Below are positions 58,321-64,000 of a stretch of DNA of 64,000 nucleotides, piece by piece; positions within the stretch are counted from its first letter, which is position 1; each line of letters begins with the position of its first letter. Under the pieces are notes generated by a model. The model had not been told where the DNA came from. It searched no databases and saw only the letters and a list, made by a program, of their open reading frames with translations. This stretch comes from Haematobia irritans. Its lineage: Eukaryota > Arthropoda > Insecta > Diptera > Muscidae. Both the position numbers and the translations under genes were made by a program. Location: positions 219,976,537-220,040,536 of the forward strand of contig NC_134397.1 in assembly GCF_050003625.1 (NCBI RefSeq), in the 5' to 3' direction.

Positions 58321-58324
58321 CTGA

Positions 58325-58505
58325 TGGCTTGACGAAACTATGCCACCAGAACTTAAACGCCGCCATTGGTAACGGTTTGGCCCGTCGTAATGACTGATGG
58401 TCCATCACCGCTCGTATTTATCGACCTTGTGGTAAACGAAATGGGGAATATTATCCGGAAAATATCTTAAAGACCGTATTGAATTCTTGGGCAGACAATA
58501 TTTCC
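58325..58505 (+). pseudogene. Family K Tc1/mariner transposase relic, central part
   Basis: CCAGAACTTAAACGCCGCC, then GGTAACGG and text reading in broken frames like the central K region (LKRR, then SYLSTLW for the VFIDRGV region, and ENILKTVLN-like residues). It parallels 15985-16160 and the reverse of 24500-24630. Confidence 0.55.
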
Positions 58506-58514
58506 AACCACGGT

Positions 58515-59440
58515 TGCCGTTCGTGTAAAAAATAATCTACCACAAGTTGAAGAAAATTTTACCAAAAATCTACCAAATTTAAAAAAAAAATGTATTTTGA
58601 AGTTTTTGTTCAAAATTTTGCCAAAACTGTATATCTTCAGAAAATTTAGTCAATATTTTATTTCTCTAGAAAATTTTTTCAAACTAATATTTCTGTAGAA
58701 AATTTGGTCAACATTCTCCAGAAAATTTTGTCTAAATTTCATTTCTATAGAAAATTTTGCCAAAAATTTTATTTCTATAGAAAATTTTGCTAACATTTTA
58801 TTTCTATAGAAAAATTTCCCAGCATTTTATTTCTGTAGAAAATTTTGCCAATTTTTTTTTCCTTTAGAAAATTTTAATTCTATAGAAAAATTTGCCAAAA
58901 TTTTATTTCTATAGAAAAATTTCCCAAAATTTTATTTCTATAAAAAAATTTGCCAAAATTTTGAAAGAATATAGAAAATTTTATTTTTATAGAAAATTTT
59001 ATTTCTATAGAAAATTTTGGCAAAATTTAGAAAACTTTATTTCTATAGAAAATTTTGCCAAAATTTTATTTCTATAGAAAAATTTGCCAACATTTTATTT
59101 CTGTAGAAAATTTCGCCAAAATTTAGAAAATTTTATTTCAATAGAAAATTTTATTTTTATAGAAAATTTTATTTCTATAAATAGAAAATTTTGCCAAAAT
59201 CATATTTCTATAGAAAAAAATGACAAGAACATTTTGTGTCAATTTTGTTTTTTTTTGTTATATAAAATGTTGAAAATTTTTTGTTTTTTTTAATAGAAAA
59301 TTTTGTTAATTTTTTTATAGAAAATTTTGGAAAAATTTAGAAAATTTTATTTCTATAGAAAATTTTGCCAAAATTTAAAAAATTTATTTCTATAGAAAAT
59401 TTTGCCAATTTTGCAAATTTGAGGCAATTTTTCTACTGTA
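58515..59440 (-). repeat. 30-bp minisatellite with anchor, block 10
   Basis: The anchor ACCACGGTTGCCGTTCGTG and ATAATCTACC leads into reverse monomers. Many units here read GCCAAAATTT instead of GTCAAAATTT, and some are shortened to alternating TTTTATTTCTATAGAAAA. Confidence 0.93.
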
Positions 59441-60750
59441 CGTCTCTAGTAATTGGACATTAATACCAAAGGGAAGGGGTTTAACTTTTTTTAGTGCTTT
59501 ATTTTTGAGGTGGAGGGCTAATTGTTATTATAATCTCCCCCCGGACTAGTTTTAGTTTTTAGAACTTATCGATATTCCATTTTTACCGTTTATTCCCTTT
59601 TTACACGAGACACTAAATTCCCCCTGCCCCTTTCAACAAAGAGCAATTGACCAAAAAGGCCAATTCACATGTAATCCAATACATATTTGCCAAAACGAAG
59701 AACAAAAACGAGATCACTGTGGTCAATCCCCCCACCCATGTGCTTTTATTTTAAACGTTATAACCGCACCCACAAAAGTGACATTCTGGTTTCGTTCGTC
59801 CCCCTCTTTTGTTTGACCACAAAGGCACCAACCAAACGATGGTCGACGGTTGACATTGGCTCGAAGTGCATTTTGAAGTAGAAAATTTGTCGCGTGCAAA
59901 AAGGAGGGAAACATTGTAAACAAAAAAATAACTAATATGATGGGATAAAGTGCTACCCTTAATTTACGTAGTTTGGTTAACTATACATGGATATGGGCCA
60001 ATGACAACAACATCAACAAAGGACAAAATAATCTGAAGGTCTTAAACTAATTGTTTTTCGGTGAGTGATAATAGTGGTCGAGGAGGGGGGGAGGGGGATG
60101 GTTCGCATGGGGGGGATTAAAACTATCGACCACCAAAAGTCCTAAAACAATAAAGCATTAACATTCCATTCCAATTCCTTTGGCCTCTTTTATAGAATCA
60201 ATAACAAAAATCAAAAGTCTATGGAGATGGAAATAAGGGAAGGAACATGGTAGAGGTGGAGTCTATTCCTTGTATGGCAAAAAAGGCCAAATATAATTTA
60301 TAGCCCTTTTGAGATTTTATTAATTAGAAAAACTACAAGAGATTTTTATTAATACCATTCGCACAAGCTGTTCCTGTGTACGACATGGTTTGAAAAGACA
60401 CAAGACTGGATGAGGCTACTCTGAATTTTGTATGACCAAAAGATCTCATACATACACTCCAAGAAATGTTTACTCGCCTTATTGGAAGCTTACCTTCCCT
60501 TAAGGTTTTTGGTATTAATTAAAAAGTGCCACAACATGGCAAAAAGGTGGCAGAAAACTGTAAAATGAATAACAATTTGTGGCACAATAAAAAAAGTGTC
60601 AAGATGGTTGCGAGGGGATGATATATATCATTCTTGAAATTATACTGAATCAGTCTCAAATTGGATTGTACGCATATACTAATTTTGATTAATGCATTCT
60701 TTTTTATAACATTTAAGATTAAATGTCTCAGACAAGCGTTTGAATGCATT
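59441..60750. other. Unique DNA, no gene recognised
   Basis: G-rich run near 60085-60112 (GGAGGGGGGGAGGGGG). No repeat homology and no coding signature. Confidence 0.45.
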
Positions 60751-60754
60751 ACAA

Positions 60755-63490
60755 ACACGGTTGCCACTCGAACCGAAAATAATCTACCAAAATTTGGAGA
60801 CAATTTTACCAAAAACCTACCCAAATAAAAAAATTCTTATTTAAACAAAAAAATATTTCTATAGAAAATATTGCAAAAATTTTATTAAAATTTCTATTGA
60901 AAATTTTGTCAAAATTTAATTTTAATAGAAAATTTGGTCAAAATTTTGTCAAGATTTTATTTCTATAGACATTTTTTTCAAAATTTTATTTCTATAGAAA
61001 ATTTTGTCAAAATTTTATTTCTATAGAAAATTTTGTCAAAATTTTATTTCTATAGAAAGTTTTGTCAAAATTGTATTTGTATAGAAAAGATTGTCAAAAT
61101 TTTATTTCTGTAAAAAATTTTGTAACAATTTTATTTCTATGAAAAATATTGTGAAAATTTAATTTCTAATGAAAATTTTGCCACAATTTTATTTCTATAG
61201 AAAATTTTGTCAAAACTTTAATTCTATAAAAAATTTTGTAAAAATTTTATTTACATAAAAAATTTTGTAAAAATTTTATTTCTATCGAAAATTTTGGTAA
61301 AATTTTATTTCTATAGAAAATTTTGTTAAAATTTTATTTCTATAGGAAACTTTGTCAACATTTCATTTCTATAGAAAATCTTGTCAAAATTTTATTTCTA
61401 TAGAAAATTTTGTCAAAATTTTATTTCTATAGAAAATTTTGTAAACAATTCATTTCTATAGAAAATTTTGTAAAAATTTTATTTCTATACAAAATTATGT
61501 CAAAATTTTAGTTCTATAGACAATTTTGTCAAAATTTTACTTTTTTTTGGAGAAAATTTTGTAAAAATTTTATTTCTATAGCAAATTTTGTCAAAATTTT
61601 ATTTCTATAGAAAATCTTGTCAAAATTTTATTTCTACAGAAAATTTTTAAACAATTTATTTCTATAGAAAATTTTGTCAAAATTTTATTTCTATACAAAA
61701 AATTTGTCAAAATTTTATTTCTATACAAAATATTGTCAAAATTTTATTTCTATGAAAAATATTGTCAAAATTTTATTTCTATAGAAAGTTTTGTCAAAAT
61801 TTTATTTCTACAGGAAATTTTGTCAAAATTTCATTTCTATAGAAAATTTTGTCAAAATTTTATTTCTACAGAAAATTTTGTCAAAATTTTATTTCTATAG
61901 AAAATTTTGCCAAAATTTTATTTCTATAGAAAATTTTGCCAAAATTTTATTTCTATAAAAAATTTTGTCAAAATTTTATTTCTATAGAAAATTTTGTCAA
62001 AATTTTATTTCTATAGAAAATTTTGTCAAAAATTTATTTCTATAGAAAATTTTGTCAAAATTTTATTTCTATAGAAAAGATTGTCAAAATTTTATTTTTA
62101 TAGAAAGTTTTATCAAAATTTTATTTCTACAGAAAATTTTGCCAAAATTTTATTTCTATAGAAAATTTTGTCAAAATTTTATTTCTATAGAAAATTTTGT
62201 CAAAATTTTATTTCTATAGAAAATTTTGTCAAAATTTCATTTCTATAGAAAATTTTGTCAACATTTTATTTCTATAGAAAATTTTGTCAAAATTTTATTT
62301 CTATAGAAAATTTTGTCAAAATTTTATTTCTATAGAAAATTTTTTCAAAATTTTATTTCTATAGAAAAGATTGTCAAAATTTTATTTTTATAGAAAGTTT
62401 TATCAAAATTTTATTTCTACAAAAAATTTTGTCAAAATTTTATTTCTATAGACAATTTTGTGTACATTTTATTTCTATAGAAAAGATTGTCAAAATTTTA
62501 TTTTTATGGAAAGTTTTATCAAAATTTTATTTCTATAGAAAATTTTGCCAAAATTTTATTTCTATAGAAAATTTTGTCAAAATTTTATTTCTATAGAAAA
62601 TTTTGTCAAAATTTTATTTCTATAGAAAATTTTATTTCTATCGAAAATTTTGTCAAAATTTTATTTCTATCGAAAATTTTGTCAAAATTTTATTTCTATA
62701 GAAAATTTTGTCAAAATTTTATTTTTATAGAAAGTTTTATCAAAACTTTATTTCTACAGAAAATTTTGTCAAAATTTTATTTCTATAGACAATTTTGTGA
62801 ACATTTTATTTCTATAGAAAATTTTGTCAAATTTTTTTTTCTATAGAAAATTTTGTCAAAATTTTATTTTTATAGAATATTTTGTCACAATTTTATATCT
62901 ATAGAAAATTTTGTCAACATTTTATTTCTTTAGAAAATTTTCTTAAAATTTTCTTTTTATACAAAAGTTTACTTCTATAGAAAATTTTGACATTTTTTTA
63001 ATTTTGTCAATTTTTTGAAAATTTTGTCAAAATTTTATTTCTATAGAAATTTTATTTCTATAAAAAAATTTGTTAAAATTTTATTTCTATAAAAAATTTT
63101 GTTAAAATTTTATTTCTATAGAAAATTTTGTCGAAATTTTATTTCTATAGAAAATTTTGTCAAAATTTTTTTCTATAAAAAATTTTGTCAAAATTTTATT
63201 TCTATAGAAAATTTTGACAACAATTTTTTTGCAATCGAAAAATTTTAAAAATTTTATTTCTATAGAAAATTTTGTCGAAATTTTATTTCTATAGAAATTT
63301 TTTTCAAAATGTTATTTCTATATAAAATTTTGTCAATATATTATTTCTATAGAAAATTTTGTAAAAATTTTATTTCTATAGAAAATTTTGTCAACATTTT
63401 ATTTCTGTAGAAAATGTTGTCAAAATTTTATTTCTATATAAAATTTTGACAAAATTTTATTTCTATAGAAAATTTTATTTCTATTAAAAA
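60755..63490 (-). repeat. 30-bp minisatellite with anchor, block 11
   Basis: The anchor ACACGGTTGCCACTCGAACC and ATAATCTACCAAAATTTGG is followed by ~88 reverse monomers, the most homogeneous reverse block. A ~290-bp sub-repeat with AAAGATTGTCAAAATTTTAT and GAAAGTTTTATCAAAA recurs near 62075, 62365 and 62480. The open frame 62574-62846 is a translation of the monomer. Confidence 0.96.
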
Positions 63491-64000
63491 TTTGCGAATA
63501 AGGATCACGCCTTAAGAAGTGATGCAAAGAAGGTTGAAAATGGTACCAAATGTATTGTTCTCAAATAGTATCAAACAAACAAAGTAGAAAAGTGGCAATT
63601 TAACCAACAGAGGAAAAGAATGTTTTCAAATTTATTTGGACAAAGCCCTATAGACTGCAAGATGGTTGGATGGACGCACTTTTCGAGATTACCACTTTCC
63701 TCATGAGCATAAATTCGGGTAGTTCACTAAACCCAAAGTGAACCACACTTGAACTTTGAACCTTATTTTTTTAGTTAATCAACGTAACGTTTCGTACTAT
63801 TTACGAATATTTTCATTGTATTAATGAAAATGTTTCGTAATATCAATGAAAAATTTTCGTTGGCTTAATTTTAGTGAAATTTTCTTTGTGTGAAGTGATT
63901 GTTATCTAGTAATTGTTTCTTTCAGTGTACAAATCTATTTTCCCCAAAATATGTATAACATCAAAGAAATCCCAGTCATGTACACTTATGAGAAACATAA
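63491..64000. other. Fragments of C and D families and undefined right edge
   Basis: GATCACGCCTTAAGAAGTGA (63500-63521) matches an internal part of MITE C. 63596-63712 matches the centre of foldback D1 (CAAAGCCCTATAGACTGC, GATGGTTGGATGGACGC) without the far arm. After 63713 AT-rich text with repeated AATGAAAATGTTTCGTA ends in TTTCTTTGTGTG, which resembles the A/B element tips but shows no partner end. Confidence 0.6.

Noticed and set aside
63780..63895. Another MITE ending TTTCTTTGTGTG
   Set aside because: The opposite end with a matching inverted repeat was not found in the remaining sequence, so I only mention it in the edge region.

Overview
The window is eukaryotic, AT-rich, non-coding-looking DNA from a fly, most likely a muscid. 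The best clue is two broken copies of a mariner whose protein reads like Himar1, the element first described from the horn fly Haematobia irritans. Haematobia or a close relative is therefore an inference. I recognise no intact host gene. Nearly everything identifiable is a mobile element, a relic of one, or a tandem repeat. I named the unnamed repeat families A to M for cross-reference.

The dominant component is a 30-bp minisatellite containing the palindrome TTTCTATAGAAA. It fills roughly 20 kb (about 30%) in at least ten blocks and in both orientations: 1-1360, 2171-5260, 10285-10502, 16488-17770, 23765-24118, 28741-32565, 37640-40985, 49550-50935, 53703-57110, 58550-59440 and 60835-63490. 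Three blocks lie inside a composite mobile repeat (family F) made of a head, the minisatellite, an array of ~150-bp units and a hairpin tail. Most other blocks keep the same short flanking anchor, so the minisatellite seems to have been spread by F.

Layout. 0-9 kb: minisatellite interrupted by foldback repeat D1, a tRNA-type SINE (E1) and nested MITEs (B1 inside C1). 9.3-14 kb: an F element loaded with a TA-flanked element (A), a SINE tail, Himar1 copy 1 and a MITE (H3) that itself holds a hAT-type MITE. 15.6-26.5 kb: H MITEs, F2, then a three-level nest (Tc1/mariner element L inside F3 inside Tc1/mariner relic K), then the 3' end of a non-LTR retrotransposon. 28-33 kb: K 5' ends fused to minisatellite. 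34.4-36.5 kb: element G1 and a K relic. 37.4-41 kb: minisatellite holding a Penelope-like GIY-YIG fragment. 42.1-45.7 kb: a ~316-bp tandem array. 47-49.3 kb: Himar1 copy 2 split by G2. 49.5-51.8 kb: alternating-orientation minisatellite and a reverse-transcriptase relic. 53-64 kb: C2 and three more minisatellite blocks.

The stretches between (6.2-8.0, 14.0-15.6, 19.8-21.4, 26.5-28.3, 32.6-34.4, 36.5-37.4, 41.0-42.1, 45.7-47.0, 51.8-53.1, 57.1-58.2 and 59.4-60.7 kb) look like unique intergenic or intronic DNA with simple repeats. One weak spliced coding candidate lies at 45876-46173. There is no operon-like organisation. The history is one of successive insertions, several of which can be ordered from the nesting.
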